Source of the DNA: Canibacter oris
GTDB lineage: Bacteria; Actinomycetota; Actinomycetes; Actinomycetales; Microbacteriaceae
Length of the DNA stretch: 64,000 bases
Assembly (NCBI RefSeq): GCF_014197205.1
Contig: NZ_JACIFD010000004.1
Span: 62,001-126,000, forward strand
Direction of reading: 5' to 3'
Each line of letters opens with the position of its first letter. The first letter of the stretch is position 1. This document shows positions 44,201-53,081 of this stretch, one piece after another. The notes beneath the pieces were generated by a model. That model made no database searches. It was not told the DNA's origin and saw only the letters and a list, made by a program, of their open reading frames with translations. The position numbers and the translations under genes are program-made.

Positions 44201-44746
44201 ATTAATGACTTCAGCGCGCTTGGCAAAGTGTCACTCGCTAAAGAACTGGTAGGCACCGCGGCTGATGCGGCTGAGGTAACAGGCGCTGAATATGAAGTTG
44301 TAGCTTCATGGCTCGACGCAACAGGTGCAACTAAGACCGAAACCCTCAAGGTTAAGGCCGGCGCTCCAATCGCGCTGCCAGAGCTCCCAGTAGGCACCGT
44401 GGTAACCCTCAAAGAAAACCAGCCGGCTGACACCGCTACAGTGGTTTGGGCGACTCCAAAGTTCACTGCGGACGTTGTAGACGCGCTTGAGAACATGGAT
44501 GACGGCACCGCAGTGCTGACCATCCCAGAAGGGGAATATGACGACGTAACTGCTGTTACCCTAACCAACAAAGCAGATGTTGCTCCAGTAGATGTTCCTG
44601 TTAAGCCAGAAGTTAAGGCAGACAAGAACAAACTTGCGGCAACCGGTAGCGCTGGTGTCACACCACTGCTGTTCGGTGCAGGCATTCTGTTGGTAGTTGG
44701 TGCTGGTGTATTCGTTGCACAGCGTGCAGCAAAACGCCGCAGCTAA
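41258..44746 (+). CDS. Large LAxTG surface protein with repeated DUF5979-like domains
   Basis: 1162 residues from a TTG with AAGAGGTGG about 9 bases upstream. A signal peptide (AACMAVLTLMLSVVFTPSAFA) leads to an adhesin-like beta-rich region (residues 30-345, two domains resembling bacterial adhesins of the SdrG type). Seven roughly 100-residue domains follow. Most begin FKVKKTV or a variant, have two Cys (as in YSCGT..CKVT) and end VTNTY; they resemble DUF5979 of actinobacterial surface proteins. The C-terminal sorting signal is KLAATGSAG, then TM LLFGAGILLVVGAGVFVA and AKRRS. The LAxTG form is the signal used by class E sortases. Confidence 0.86.
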   Translation: MKIKNNRGGVLAACMAVLTLMLSVVFTPSAFAVQTPGFVVSDIIVHGQTRDNNAKMTFNWAFEPSNGRAPASGEGFELEIPDRLEISGSSQTTQPIVYNGKNVGECVFGSKKISCTFNDGITEFSHKTDVKGSAELMVTASNAHTDAYTQTTIPFMLNGQVVQGSIPTGIAAKRAATYTESKFRKFSTPLGERNKSVPWSITFNPTLIARENPGVYAAPNGTDNITYTFTDTLGEGYDLANLEAWSLLYNGDANNPGAATRVLANSAGKAEEGFSMQVEGAGVVRTITITGPFAADTNYSISAPSKVVGDKARPGVEYTNSVLLNGTNQVASGTRSYEISSKVTITMKNGYGAVRALKYVKGSAAGAVPEDTVFPITLAYVLPNAKTAQEFADWGADKDPSIAADSNTGTVVLNVTAGRWVNYEYLFPTGTVLTIGENSPTVAGVEFGQPTFAPQTVTIENEVISEVKITNLAERQKADFKVKKTVTPVNAAGFTAPQNVTLQYICGIETGEVQVPTNGSEVTVGQFPVGMDCKVTGETGAEVAGFDLQPDLGTAVTITKDGANLAAVTNAYTQQTGTFKVKKTVVAHQNDTEFTAPKTVNFDYSCGTATGTVAVPTDGSEVEVGAFPVGTECKVTAESGEAVAGYEVAKQLGDTVTLAQGAASVVEVTNTYTRANASFTIEKQLAAGAPAAAATKEYSFDVACTLFNQNVVQKTVKVTGAATSEAIEAPQGSQCVVTEQDAEIPGYTHTKQINGGDFTLGQQGGKVTVINSYALNVGAFKVSKTVADAHNLTAGKEFEFNYSCTHPDMTLEGPAKAGKFSISAGAEHTVNNIPAGATCEVTETAADVAGADLATTGLGSVEIVKDETKNLAVTNTYTAWMASFDVVKELQGTAKDLPALQDKEFEVAYECTLGAYTKSGTVTVTAKTPAKVDEVRSGAKCVFTEKTAFDNPVGAVFNEANSTTTVTVTAGAKDTTTEVKLINDFSALGKVSLAKELVGTAADAAEVTGAEYEVVASWLDATGATKTETLKVKAGAPIALPELPVGTVVTLKENQPADTATVVWATPKFTADVVDALENMDDGTAVLTIPEGEYDDVTAVTLTNKADVAPVDVPVKPEVKADKNKLAATGSAGVTPLLFGAGILLVVGAGVFVAQRAAKRRS

Positions 44747-44761
44747 CAACTAAACAACTAG

Positions 44762-44807
44762 GCGGAGCGCTGTGTGCTGAAGCACGCAGCGCTCCGCTAT
44801 TTTGTTT
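44762..44807 (+). terminator. Terminator after the surface-protein gene
   Basis: GCGGAGCGCTG (44762-44772) pairs with CAGCGCTCCGC (44787-44797) and an inner GTGCT/AGCAC extends the stem. TATTTTGTTT follows, which supports intrinsic termination on the plus strand before rplS. Confidence 0.85.
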
Positions 44808-44948
44808 GCGTTGCAACATAAAATCCGGTAAATTAAAGATTTGTGCCTCTGTGTCTAGCTGCCGTGAGGGTGAACACACAGTTTAGATGGGCACAAACTG
44901 AAAACTACTTCGCACTCGACTTGCGGCGGGCGCAGAAAAGAGAATAAG

Positions 44949-45299
44949 ATGCAGAAGCTTGACTTCTTAGATGCAGCAGCTCTCAAGAGCGATATTCCAG
45001 CATTCCGTGCCGGAGACACTGTAAAAGTTCACGTAAACATCGTGGAGGGTAACCGTTCACGTGTTCAGGTCTTCCAGGGTGTAGTAATCGCTCGCCACGG
45101 TGAAGGAGTGCGTGAAACTTTCACCGTTCGCAAGATCAGCTTCCAGGTTGGGGTAGAGCGTAAATTCCCGCTGCACTCACCTGCTATCGAGAAGATTGAG
45201 GTAGTAACTCGCGGTGACGTTCGTCGGGCGAAGCTTTACTACCTGCGTGGTCTGACCGGTAAGAAGGCGAAAATCCGCGAAAAGCGTGAAGACGTCTAA
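44949..45299 (+). CDS. rplS: Large-subunit ribosomal protein bL19
   Basis: 116 residues. The family signature [20 protein letters not shown] is seen in two parts, then [29 protein letters not shown] and a basic C-terminus ([14 protein letters not shown]). bL19 lies at the 30S-50S interface. It is monocistronic here, with its own terminators on both sides, rather than with trmD/rimM. A leader of about 140 bases precedes it, with AAAAGAGAATAAG just before the ATG. Confidence 0.97.
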   Translation: MQKLDFLDAAALKSDIPAFRAGDTVKVHVNIVEGNRSRVQVFQGVVIARHGEGVRETFTVRKISFQVGVERKFPLHSPAIEKIEVVTRGDVRRAKLYYLRGLTGKKAKIREKREDV

Positions 45300-45306
45300 A
45301 TACCAT

Positions 45307-45343
45307 AAAAAAATTCCTCGACAATTGTCGAGGAATTTTTTTA
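45307..45343. terminator. Bidirectional terminator after rplS
   Basis: A nearly perfect palindrome: A7, then TTCCTCGACAA mirrored by TTGTCGAGGAA, then T7. It would stop transcription from rplS and also from the opposite direction. Confidence 0.92.
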
Positions 45344-45374
45344 TTATCCTGTTGAAGTAAGTAAATTAGTGGTA

Positions 45375-45413
45375 TTTAAGGCGGTGTCATTGTTCTGAAG
45401 ACACCGCCTTAAA
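45375..45413. terminator. Second hairpin between rplS and icd
   Basis: A 14-bp perfect stem (TTTAAGGCGGTGTC at 45375-45388 with its complement at 45400-45413) and an 11-base loop. It lies downstream of the minus-strand icd gene and probably terminates it, although the T run on that side is short. Confidence 0.65.
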
Positions 45414-45480
45414 CTTTTCATCTTAGGTTAATGCCCTGATGAACATGGCTACAAGAAAGATAGCACTCGTGCGCGACGGC

Positions 45481-47670
45481 TTAGATGCTGTCGATGATAG
45501 CGTTTAGCGTAGCAGAAGGGCGCATCACAGCAGCAGCCTTTTGCGGATCCACCCGATAGTAGCCACCAAGATCCACAGGCTGCCCCTGCACCTCAAGTAG
45601 CTCCTGCTCAATCTGCTCGGTCTGTGCTATAAGTTGTGCAGCAACCGGTGCAAAACGCTCCGCCAAAACTGCATCAACCGTCTGCGCAGCCAGCTCCTCA
45701 GCCCAGAAGCGCGCCAGCCAGAAGTGGCTGCCACGGTTGTCGAGCTCACCAGCCTTGCGCGAAGGAGACTTATCCTCGTTCAAGAACCGTGCGGTTGCAG
45801 ACTCCAGCGTGTCAGCCAAAACCGTGGCATCTGCCTGCCGGAAAGACTCCGCCAGCGCCATAAACTCACCGAGTGAATCCCAGCGCAGGTGATTCTCATT
45901 TACCAGCTGCTCCACGTGCTTGGGTGCTGATCCACCAGCACCGGTCTCAAACAGCCCGCCACCGGCCAACAGCGGCACCACGGAAAGCATCTTCGCGCTG
46001 GTGCCGAGCTCCAGGATAGGGAAGAGGTCGGTGTTGTAGTCACGCAGCACGTTACCGGTGACAGAAATAGTGTCAAGCCCCTCACGAATACGAGACACCG
46101 AGAACACGGTCGCGTCGTACGGCGCCATGATACGGATATCAAGCCCGGCAGTGTCATGCTCCTGCAGGTACTGCTCAACCTTCGCAATCAAAGCCGCATC
46201 ATGCGCACGGTTAGAGTCCAGCCAGAACACCGCAGGGGTGTCAGACACGCGGGCACGGGTTGCCGCAAGCTTCACCCAGTCACGCACCGCAATATCTTTG
46301 GTCTGGCAAGCACGCCAAATATCGCCCGCTGCAACCTCGTGGCGCAGCACGGTTTCACCCATCGAAGTTACAACCTCGACCACACCCGCGGCGGCAATCA
46401 GGAAGGTCTTATCGTGGGAGCCGTACTCCTCAGCCTTCTTCGCCATCAATCCCACATTCGGCACCGAACCCATAGTGGTCGGGTCGAAAGCGCCGTGCTG
46501 CTTACAATCATCAATCACAGCCTGATAGATAGCAGCGTATGAAGAATCTGGAATCACCGCAAGGGTGTCTTGCAGCTCGCCCTGCGCGTTCCACATCTTG
46601 CCAGATGAGCGAATCATCGCCGGCATCGAAGCATCCACAATCACATCGCTTGGCACGTGCAGGTTAGTGATGCCCTTGTCACTGTTAACCATCGCCAAAG
46701 CTGGACCATTTGCCAGCTCCACATCAAAGCTGGAGCGGATCTCGCCGCCGTTTGCCAGCCCCTCCAAGCCGCTAAAGATAGCCGCGAGACCGTTTTCTCC
46801 GGTGAGGCCAGCAGCGCTCAGCTCTGAGCCGTACTGCGCGAAAGTCTCTGGGAAGAAAGCGCGCACCATATGCCCGAACAAGAGCGGATCAGAAACCTTC
46901 ATCATGGTTGCTTTAAGGTGCACAGAGAACAGCACGCCGGTTTCTTTCGCTCGCGACACCTGCTCGCGTAGGAACTCGTCAAGCGCGGCAGCGCTGATGA
47001 AAGTAGCGTCGAGAATCTCGCCCGCCTCCAGCTGCAGCTGCTCCTTCAGCACGGTTACGGTGCCGTCAGTCGCGGTGTGGCGAATGCTCACGGTCTCCGG
47101 GGCCGTGAAGGTGTGTGACTTTTCGTTGCTCGCAAAATCATGCTTGCCCATGGTTGCAACGCTGGTGCGCGAATCTGCGCTCCACGCGCCCATTGAGTGC
47201 GGATGCTGGCGCGCATACTCCTTCACTGCGCGCGGGGCACGGCGATCAGAGTTACCTTCGCGCAGCACCGGGTTAACCGCAGAACCCTTCACTGCGTCAT
47301 AGCGCGCCTTGGCCGCTTTCTCCGCCTCTGTACTTGGCTCATCAACATACTCTGGCAGCGCGAAGCCGGCTTCCTGCAGCTCTTTAATCGCTGCCTTCAG
47401 CTGTGGCACAGAAGCAGAAATGTTAGGCAGCTTAATGATATTCGCTGCCGGAGTTTTTGCCAGCTCACCGAGCTCAGCCAGGGCATCGCTGACCCGCTGC
47501 TCGGCGGGCAGATCCGCCGCAAAAGCAGCCAGAATACGACCAGCAAGGGAAATATCTTTGGTCGCCACGCTGACCCCGGAGGCGCCCGCGTACGCCGTCA
47601 CAATCGGCAACAGCGAGTGTGTCGCCAGCATCGGGGCTTCATCGGTGTAAGTGTAAATAATCTGAGACAA
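45481..47670 (-). CDS. icd: Monomeric NADP-dependent isocitrate dehydrogenase
   Basis: TCA-cycle enzyme producing 2-oxoglutarate and NADPH, of the large single-chain type. 729 residues from a TTG at 47670, with AAGGAG 5 bases upstream; the first residues [22 protein letters not shown] are the family N-terminus in two parts. [27 protein letters not shown] in pieces (EGNSDRRAP, then HPHSMG) and the substrate-binding [10 protein letters not shown] region are diagnostic. The same frame is open upstream to 48531 but only antisense to the next gene. The product feeds Kgd, encoded 11 kb away. Confidence 0.95.
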   Translation of the reverse strand: MSQIIYTYTDEAPMLATHSLLPIVTAYAGASGVSVATKDISLAGRILAAFAADLPAEQRVSDALAELGELAKTPAANIIKLPNISASVPQLKAAIKELQEAGFALPEYVDEPSTEAEKAAKARYDAVKGSAVNPVLREGNSDRRAPRAVKEYARQHPHSMGAWSADSRTSVATMGKHDFASNEKSHTFTAPETVSIRHTATDGTVTVLKEQLQLEAGEILDATFISAAALDEFLREQVSRAKETGVLFSVHLKATMMKVSDPLLFGHMVRAFFPETFAQYGSELSAAGLTGENGLAAIFSGLEGLANGGEIRSSFDVELANGPALAMVNSDKGITNLHVPSDVIVDASMPAMIRSSGKMWNAQGELQDTLAVIPDSSYAAIYQAVIDDCKQHGAFDPTTMGSVPNVGLMAKKAEEYGSHDKTFLIAAAGVVEVVTSMGETVLRHEVAAGDIWRACQTKDIAVRDWVKLAATRARVSDTPAVFWLDSNRAHDAALIAKVEQYLQEHDTAGLDIRIMAPYDATVFSVSRIREGLDTISVTGNVLRDYNTDLFPILELGTSAKMLSVVPLLAGGGLFETGAGGSAPKHVEQLVNENHLRWDSLGEFMALAESFRQADATVLADTLESATARFLNEDKSPSRKAGELDNRGSHFWLARFWAEELAAQTVDAVLAERFAPVAAQLIAQTEQIEQELLEVQGQPVDLGGYYRVDPQKAAAVMRPSATLNAIIDSI

Positions 47671-47815
47671 CAGGGCTCCTTCACTTCCAAATATGCGCCA
47701 TCTTTGCGCGCAATCACCTACTAATTTACACGTTTTAGATGGGGAATACATGGGGGTGCCGGGAGCCGGGCGTGCCTGCACCACACGCTCAGCTGCGCGG
47801 GTTAAACTTGCAGCC

Positions 47816-49453
47816 ATGAAACAGATTTTGACAGCCCTCTCAGCCGCGATTGAAGCTGGCGCCGTGGCGCTGTTAGGAATGCTGTTTTTTGCGATTCCCA
47901 CGCTGCTATTTTGGTTTACTAACAGTAATCCGGAAAGCACTATCAGTGCGCTGCCGGTCGTCGCGCTCAGTGCGTGGCTGCTGGGGCACACGGTGCCTCT
48001 TGAGTTTCCGCTGTCAGCGGATGCAGCATTCGACATCGGAGTTGTGACTCCGGCGCTGCACATCCCAATTTCGCTGCCGCTGCTGGGGGCGCTCTGTGTC
48101 ACGCTGTGGTTTGCGTTTAGGCAGGGTCGCAAATACGCGGCGCTGTTTATCACAGACACCTCCTCCGCCGCCGCCTTCGGAAAAACTGTAACCGCCGAGA
48201 TTAAGTGGCGCTCGCTCGCCGCGGTGCTCGCCGGCGCTGTGGTCGGCTTTGGCACTGTGGTTTTGATCGCAGCAGCCAGCATTCCGGTTGCCAGCCCCGC
48301 GCCGCTGTGGTGGCAGGCGCTGAAACCCACGCTGTGGTTTGCAGCTGCGCTGCTTGCAGGCATGGGGTGGATCGGCAGGCGCCACCTCGCCGCACTGTAC
48401 ACTGCGCGCCTCCTACCGGGTGATGGGCCCCTGACTCCGGCGCAGCAGCTGCTGCGGGCGGTTCGAATTGCGCCACGCATTGCGCTGGCGCAGCTTGCGG
48501 GCTGGGTAGCGGTTGCGGCGATTGCAGTCACCTGCGCCGCGATTTTTAACTACGTTGATTTTGTGAGGGTCTCGGAAACTCTGCAGGCTGATGCGCTGGG
48601 GCTAATTATTCTGTTTTTGGCGCAGCTGCTGCTGCTGCCGGTCGCCATTATCTGGGCGCTAGCTTGGCTCTCGGGCGCGGGCTTCGCGGTCGGCGCAGAA
48701 ACTCTATATTCCCCGTTCGTGACAATTACCACCGAGCTGCCGGCGCTGCCGTTTTTCACGCTGCTGCCGCACAGCAACTCCACTGCGGGGGTTATTGCCC
48801 CGCTGCTGCTGCTCGTAATTGCAGTGGCGCTGGGGTACAGTGTTGGTTCCTGGCTGACGCAGCACACTGACCTGGAGCGCTTTTATGCCTTAACTGCTGC
48901 GGGCGTGCTGACCGGAATCGCTGCGGGTTTTGCGGTCAGTGTGGCGGTCGGATCAGTCGGCCCTGGCCGCCTCAGCTACACAGGGGCGGAACCCTTGCTA
49001 GTCGGGTTTACCCTTGCAGGGCTGAGCACATTGGGGTTGAACGCTGGTGCGTTTTTGCGAAGTGCTGCGCCACAACTGACTCAGGTTGGTGCAACCGCAC
49101 ACTCGCTGCGTGATAAAACCAAACTGGGAATGCCCCGTGCGAGAGCTGCAAGCGCGGCAAACTCGGTGGCTGCTGAGTCCGTGGTGACATCCGCGCCACA
49201 ACTGCCACATGTAACCCTGATGGCACAGGCCGAGACTGTCGAGCATGGTGCAGTAAATGCCGCCGTTACTGATGCTGAGACGGGTCACTTCAACACCGCT
49301 GACCTCACAGAGTTTGAGCCCCTCAGCGCTGGGATTGCCGAGTCCGACCCAACAGAGGACCAGTATGACACTGAGATGTTGCTGCGCAACTTTGAGTGGC
49401 AAGCAAAACCGGTACAGCTGGGTAAGCGCCAGTCGCAAACTGAGAACGACTAG
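47816..49453 (+). CDS. DUF6350 family multi-pass membrane protein
   Basis: 545 residues from the ATG at 47816 ([11 protein letters not shown]); an upstream frame to 47693 is unlikely. About ten to twelve hydrophobic segments occupy residues 1-420, beginning [21 protein letters not shown] hydrophilic acidic tail of about 120 residues follows, ending QSQTEND. Members of this family are actinobacterial proteins usually encoded directly before purN and purH, with suggested links to the cell envelope or division. Here the thiamine genes and a glycosyltransferase lie between it and purN. Confidence 0.78.
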   Translation: MKQILTALSAAIEAGAVALLGMLFFAIPTLLFWFTNSNPESTISALPVVALSAWLLGHTVPLEFPLSADAAFDIGVVTPALHIPISLPLLGALCVTLWFAFRQGRKYAALFITDTSSAAAFGKTVTAEIKWRSLAAVLAGAVVGFGTVVLIAAASIPVASPAPLWWQALKPTLWFAAALLAGMGWIGRRHLAALYTARLLPGDGPLTPAQQLLRAVRIAPRIALAQLAGWVAVAAIAVTCAAIFNYVDFVRVSETLQADALGLIILFLAQLLLLPVAIIWALAWLSGAGFAVGAETLYSPFVTITTELPALPFFTLLPHSNSTAGVIAPLLLLVIAVALGYSVGSWLTQHTDLERFYALTAAGVLTGIAAGFAVSVAVGSVGPGRLSYTGAEPLLVGFTLAGLSTLGLNAGAFLRSAAPQLTQVGATAHSLRDKTKLGMPRARAASAANSVAAESVVTSAPQLPHVTLMAQAETVEHGAVNAAVTDAETGHFNTADLTEFEPLSAGIAESDPTEDQYDTEMLLRNFEWQAKPVQLGKRQSQTEND

Positions 49454-49524
49454 TGCGGGTAACCCGTAAGGTTTGCGCTAAATATACACAGCGCTTAAAA
49501 TGGGGGATTGCAACTTAATAAAAA

Positions 49525-49613
49525 ACCACGGGAGCTTGTCGCCACAAGCTGAGAGGGAACAGGCGTGTTCCGACCGTCAAACCTGACCTGGGTAATGCCA
49601 GCGGAGGAAGGAA
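49525..49613 (+). promoter_or_regulatory. TPP riboswitch (THI element)
   Basis: Conserved parts in order: CACGGGAGCTTGTC, the pyrimidine-sensing GCTGAGAGGGA (49548-49558), CGACCGTC, and AACCTGACCTGGGTAATGCCAGCGGAGGAAGG (in pieces, CCTGACCTGGGTAATGCCAG being the core at about 49584-49603). The GGAGGAAGG at the 3' end belongs both to the closing stem and to the Shine-Dalgarno of thiB (ATG 49618), so thiamine diphosphate should sequester the ribosome-binding site. Confidence 0.95.
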
Positions 49614-49617
49614 AATA

Positions 49618-50673
49618 ATGAAGAAACCATTGCAGCTGCTCGCGCTAGGTGCAGCAACGGTAATCCTGGTGGGCTGCGCGCAGGGCGCTGACACTGTTGA
49701 GAATGCAGCACAGACAAACGCCGCCAGCGGTGAGGTTGTAAAGATTGCGGTGCACGACAGCTTCCCGAACGAAAAGTTCGCTGAGATGGCAAGCGCCGCA
49801 ACCGGCCACAAAGTGGAAGTTGTGACCCTCGGCGGCGAGGAGCTGCCAGGCCAGCTGGTGCTCAGCAAAGAAGCACCGGTGGCAGATGCCTTCTTCGGGG
49901 TTAATAACTACTACGCTTCACAGCTGGTGAACGCAGACGTGCTAGAGCCGTACCAGGCAAAACTGCCAGCGGGCGCAGAAAAATTCGTGTTTGACGACAA
50001 AGGCTCACTGACCCCGATTACCGACAGTACGGTGTGCATGAACAGCGACCCAGCGTGGTTCAAAGAGAAGAATCTGGCTGAGCCAGAGACTTACGCTGAC
50101 CTTCTGAAACCAGAGTATAAAGATCTGGCGGCGGTTATTGATCCACATGATGCAACCGGTATCGCGTTCCTGGCTGGTACCATCTCAGAGTTCGGTGAAG
50201 ACGGCTACCTCGATTACTGGAAGCAGCTGCGTGACAACGGCGCCAAGATTGAGGCTGGCTGGTCAGACGCATACTACGGGCAGTTCACCCAGGGCGGAGA
50301 GGGCGGCCAGCGGCCGCTTGTGCTGTCATACGCTTCATCTCCGGCATATACCGTGAATGAGGAAAACACCGAAACCAGCAGCCGGGCGCTGCTGGAAACC
50401 TGCTCCAGCGTGATTGAGTACGCAGGCGTGCTGAAGGGCGCGAAGAACCCAGAGGGCGCCAAGCAGGTGCTTGACTACATGCTGTCAGACGAGTTCCAGA
50501 GCATCATCTCTGACGAGATGTATGTTTACCCGGTAAGCAAAACCGGTAAAATTCCTGCAGTGTGGGAGAAGTTCGCGCCAATCCCAACCACCCGCCACGA
50601 CCTGGACGCAGCAGAGATCGACGCTAAACGCGAAACCTGGCTGCGCGATTGGGACGCGGCAATTAAGGGCTAA
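49618..50673 (+). CDS. thiB: Thiamine ABC transporter substrate-binding lipoprotein
   Basis: 351 residues. Signal MKKPLQLLALG..ILVGC with lipidated Cys20, then a periplasmic-type binding fold of the iron/thiamine class: VVKIAVHDSFPNEKFAEMASA, SDPAWFKEKNLAEPETYADLL and YASSPAYTVNEE. The binding of thiamine or its phosphates is inferred from homology and the TPP riboswitch in front. It is the first gene of thiBPQ, with 5 bases to thiP. Confidence 0.93.
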   Translation: MKKPLQLLALGAATVILVGCAQGADTVENAAQTNAASGEVVKIAVHDSFPNEKFAEMASAATGHKVEVVTLGGEELPGQLVLSKEAPVADAFFGVNNYYASQLVNADVLEPYQAKLPAGAEKFVFDDKGSLTPITDSTVCMNSDPAWFKEKNLAEPETYADLLKPEYKDLAAVIDPHDATGIAFLAGTISEFGEDGYLDYWKQLRDNGAKIEAGWSDAYYGQFTQGGEGGQRPLVLSYASSPAYTVNEENTETSSRALLETCSSVIEYAGVLKGAKNPEGAKQVLDYMLSDEFQSIISDEMYVYPVSKTGKIPAVWEKFAPIPTTRHDLDAAEIDAKRETWLRDWDAAIKG

Positions 50674-50678
50674 AACCT

Positions 50679-52418
50679 ATGCGAGCTGCTGCAACTGTTA
50701 GCAGTCAGAAACAGGGTTTTGTCGGCGGCTTGACCGTCGGTAAAACCCTGTTTTGGTGCGGCGCAGCTTTACTGCCGGCGCTGGTTATCGGGGTTTTTTT
50801 CCTGTACCCGGTGCTGAGCCTTTTCGCCCGCGGTTTTTCCGACCTGTCAGGGTTTGTGGCGGCTTTGGAAAAGGGCCGCACACTGCAAGTGGTGGGACAG
50901 ACCCTGCTACAGGCAGGATCCGCAACCGCCCTCGCCGTGGTGCTCGGAGTTCCAGCAGCATATGTGCTGTACTGTCTTAAATTTCCGGGCGTCGGGGTGC
51001 TCAAAGCGGTGCTCTCGGTGCCCTTCGTGCTGCCCACGGTCGTGGTGGCGCTGAGTTTTAATGCGCTGTACGGGCCCGGCGGGCCGCTATATTTCCTGGG
51101 GTTAGACGGTAGCTTTGCGGTTGTGGTTTTCGCCCTGACATTCTTTAACATCAGCGTGATTAGTCGCACGGTCGGGGTGGTGTGGGCGAAACTTGACCCG
51201 CGGGTGGTTTACGCCGCCTACACCCTCGGCGCCAGCCCGCTGCGCGCGTTCTGCACGCTGACACTGCGGCAACTGGTGCCGGCAATCGGCTCTGCGGCAT
51301 CCCTGGTGTTTCTATATTGCGCCACCAGCTTCGGCATCGTGCTGATTTTGGGTGGTCGCAAATACGCCAACCTTGAAGCGGAAATTTACGAGAACGCGGT
51401 GCGCTACATCGACCTCGAAACCGCCACCGCGCTGTCACTGGTGCAGATTGTGATAGTGATTGCGGCGCTGTTCGCGGCAAACTTACTGCGCCGTCGCGGC
51501 GAAACCCTGCAGCTGGCGGAGCCTGCGCGTAAAACTCTGCGCACCCCGGGCGCAAAATTGCTTTTGGTTTATGTGCTGGTGACATTCGGGGTGTTGCAGC
51601 TGGCACCGCTTGCTGCGCTGGTGCTGCGCTCGCTCACTGTCAAAGGGGCGTTTAGCCTGCACAACTACGCATCGCTGACGCAGCCGCAACGCAGCTTTAA
51701 CGGCAGCGCTCTAGACGCGGCGCTGCTGTCGCTGCAGAGCGCGGTGGGAGCCGCCGCGCTGACCCTCGCCCTAGCGGTGCCGGCGGCGCTGGTTGCGTCG
51801 CGTAAACCCCGCAACCGGATGCTGCGTACAGCTGTCGGGCTGTTTGACGGTTTTTTGATGCTGCCGGTCGGTATTTCCGCTGTCACCCTCGGTTTTGGCT
51901 TATTGATTACCATGCACGCCCCTTTCGGATTGGGGGTGGATCTGCGCAGCAGCGGCATTCTCATCCCGATTGCGCAAGCGCTGGTGGCGCAGCCGCTCGT
52001 GTTGCGGGCTTTAATCCCGGTGTTGCGGGGCATCCCAGAAGCTGACCGGGAAGCAGCCCGAATGCTGGGCGCCGGGCCGTTGCGGGTGCTCGCGACAATA
52101 GACCTGCCGCTGCTGCAGCGGCCGCTCGCGGTGGTTCTGGGCTTTGCCTTTGCGGTGTCGCTCGGCGAGTTTGGGGCAACGAGTTTCCTGGTGCGCCCCG
52201 GCATCACAACCCTGCCGGTGATGATCGGGCAAATCGCTAGTCGTCCCGGGCATGAAGCGTACGGGGTCGCGACCGCCGCGGCAGTGCTGTTGGCGGTTAT
52301 CTGTGCTGGCGTTATGCTGCTGTCTGAAAAACTCTTAACCACGCAGCGCCACACACAACTCTTGCGGCTCGGAAAAACCCCCGCAAAACCGCAACAAACA
52401 GCCAGGAGGACACAATGA
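50679..52418 (+). CDS. thiP: Thiamine ABC transporter permease
   Basis: 579 residues, a duplicated permease with about 12 TM segments. Both halves carry the EAA loop: first AAYTLGASPLRAFCTLTLRQLVP near residue 180, second AARMLGAGPLRVLATIDLPLL near residue 450. SLGEFGATSFLVRPGITTLPVMI near 490 is typical of ThiP/iron-type permeases. It ends overlapping thiQ by ATGA. Cell-membrane location. Confidence 0.93.
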   Translation: MRAAATVSSQKQGFVGGLTVGKTLFWCGAALLPALVIGVFFLYPVLSLFARGFSDLSGFVAALEKGRTLQVVGQTLLQAGSATALAVVLGVPAAYVLYCLKFPGVGVLKAVLSVPFVLPTVVVALSFNALYGPGGPLYFLGLDGSFAVVVFALTFFNISVISRTVGVVWAKLDPRVVYAAYTLGASPLRAFCTLTLRQLVPAIGSAASLVFLYCATSFGIVLILGGRKYANLEAEIYENAVRYIDLETATALSLVQIVIVIAALFAANLLRRRGETLQLAEPARKTLRTPGAKLLLVYVLVTFGVLQLAPLAALVLRSLTVKGAFSLHNYASLTQPQRSFNGSALDAALLSLQSAVGAAALTLALAVPAALVASRKPRNRMLRTAVGLFDGFLMLPVGISAVTLGFGLLITMHAPFGLGVDLRSSGILIPIAQALVAQPLVLRALIPVLRGIPEADREAARMLGAGPLRVLATIDLPLLQRPLAVVLGFAFAVSLGEFGATSFLVRPGITTLPVMIGQIASRPGHEAYGVATAAAVLLAVICAGVMLLSEKLLTTQRHTQLLRLGKTPAKPQQTARRTQ

Positions 52419-53062
52419 ACGCGGCAGCTGCAGAGCTGAAACTTGAAAACCTCACCGTGGTGTTAGACGGCAAAACTATTCTGAAACGACTCTCGCTCAC
52501 CGTTGCTGCGGGAGAAACCGTGGCGCTTTTGGGAGCATCAGGCAGCGGTAAATCAACGCTGTTGCGCGCAGTTGCGGGGCTGGAGCCGGTGGCAGCGGGG
52601 CGGGTGCTCTTAGCCGGTGTAGACATCACGGCGCGTCCGCCGCACACCCGCGGCATCGGCTTTGTGTTCCAGCAGGGACAGCTGTTTCAGCACCGCAGCG
52701 TTGCCGGAAACATCTCTTACGGGCTCGAAAATTTGCGGCCAAAACCGAGCCGGCAGCAGCGCGCTCGGCGGGTGCAAGAAATGCTGCACCTGGTGCAACT
52801 GCCCGGGTATGAACAGCGTGCTGTGGGGAGTCTCTCCGGCGGGCAAGCGCAACGCATCGCGCTGGCTAGAGCCCTGGCGCCGGATCCACAATTAATGCTG
52901 CTTGACGAACCCCTCTCGGCGCTCGACAGCGATTTGCGCGGCCAGCTGGCGACCCAGTTGCGCGAGATCCTGGCGCCAAAAACCGCGATTTTCGTGACCC
53001 ATGACCGCGCTGAGGCCGCGCAGGTTGCCGATCGCGTGCTGCACCTGGGCGAGCTGCAATAA
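52415..53062 (+). CDS. thiQ: Thiamine ABC transporter ATP-binding protein
   Basis: 215 residues, shorter than most ABC ATPases because it lacks a C-terminal regulatory domain, as is usual for ThiQ. Walker A GASGSGKST near residues 45-53, signature LSGGQAQRIALARAL and Walker B LMLLDEPLSALD. The ATG overlaps the thiP stop by four bases, after GCCAGGAGG. It completes the three-gene thiamine uptake unit. Confidence 0.93.
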   Translation: MNAAAAELKLENLTVVLDGKTILKRLSLTVAAGETVALLGASGSGKSTLLRAVAGLEPVAAGRVLLAGVDITARPPHTRGIGFVFQQGQLFQHRSVAGNISYGLENLRPKPSRQQRARRVQEMLHLVQLPGYEQRAVGSLSGGQAQRIALARALAPDPQLMLLDEPLSALDSDLRGQLATQLREILAPKTAIFVTHDRAEAAQVADRVLHLGELQ

Positions 53063-53081
53063 CATCTGATACCCTCAAAAG

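Noticed and set aside
47671-48531. A 1016-codon minus-strand frame suggesting a fusion N-terminal to isocitrate dehydrogenase
   Set aside because: The extra 287 codons are antisense to the DUF6350 gene, are rich in Ala/Ser/Pro with no domain, and the enzyme's normal N-terminus begins at a TTG with a good ribosome-binding site at 47670.
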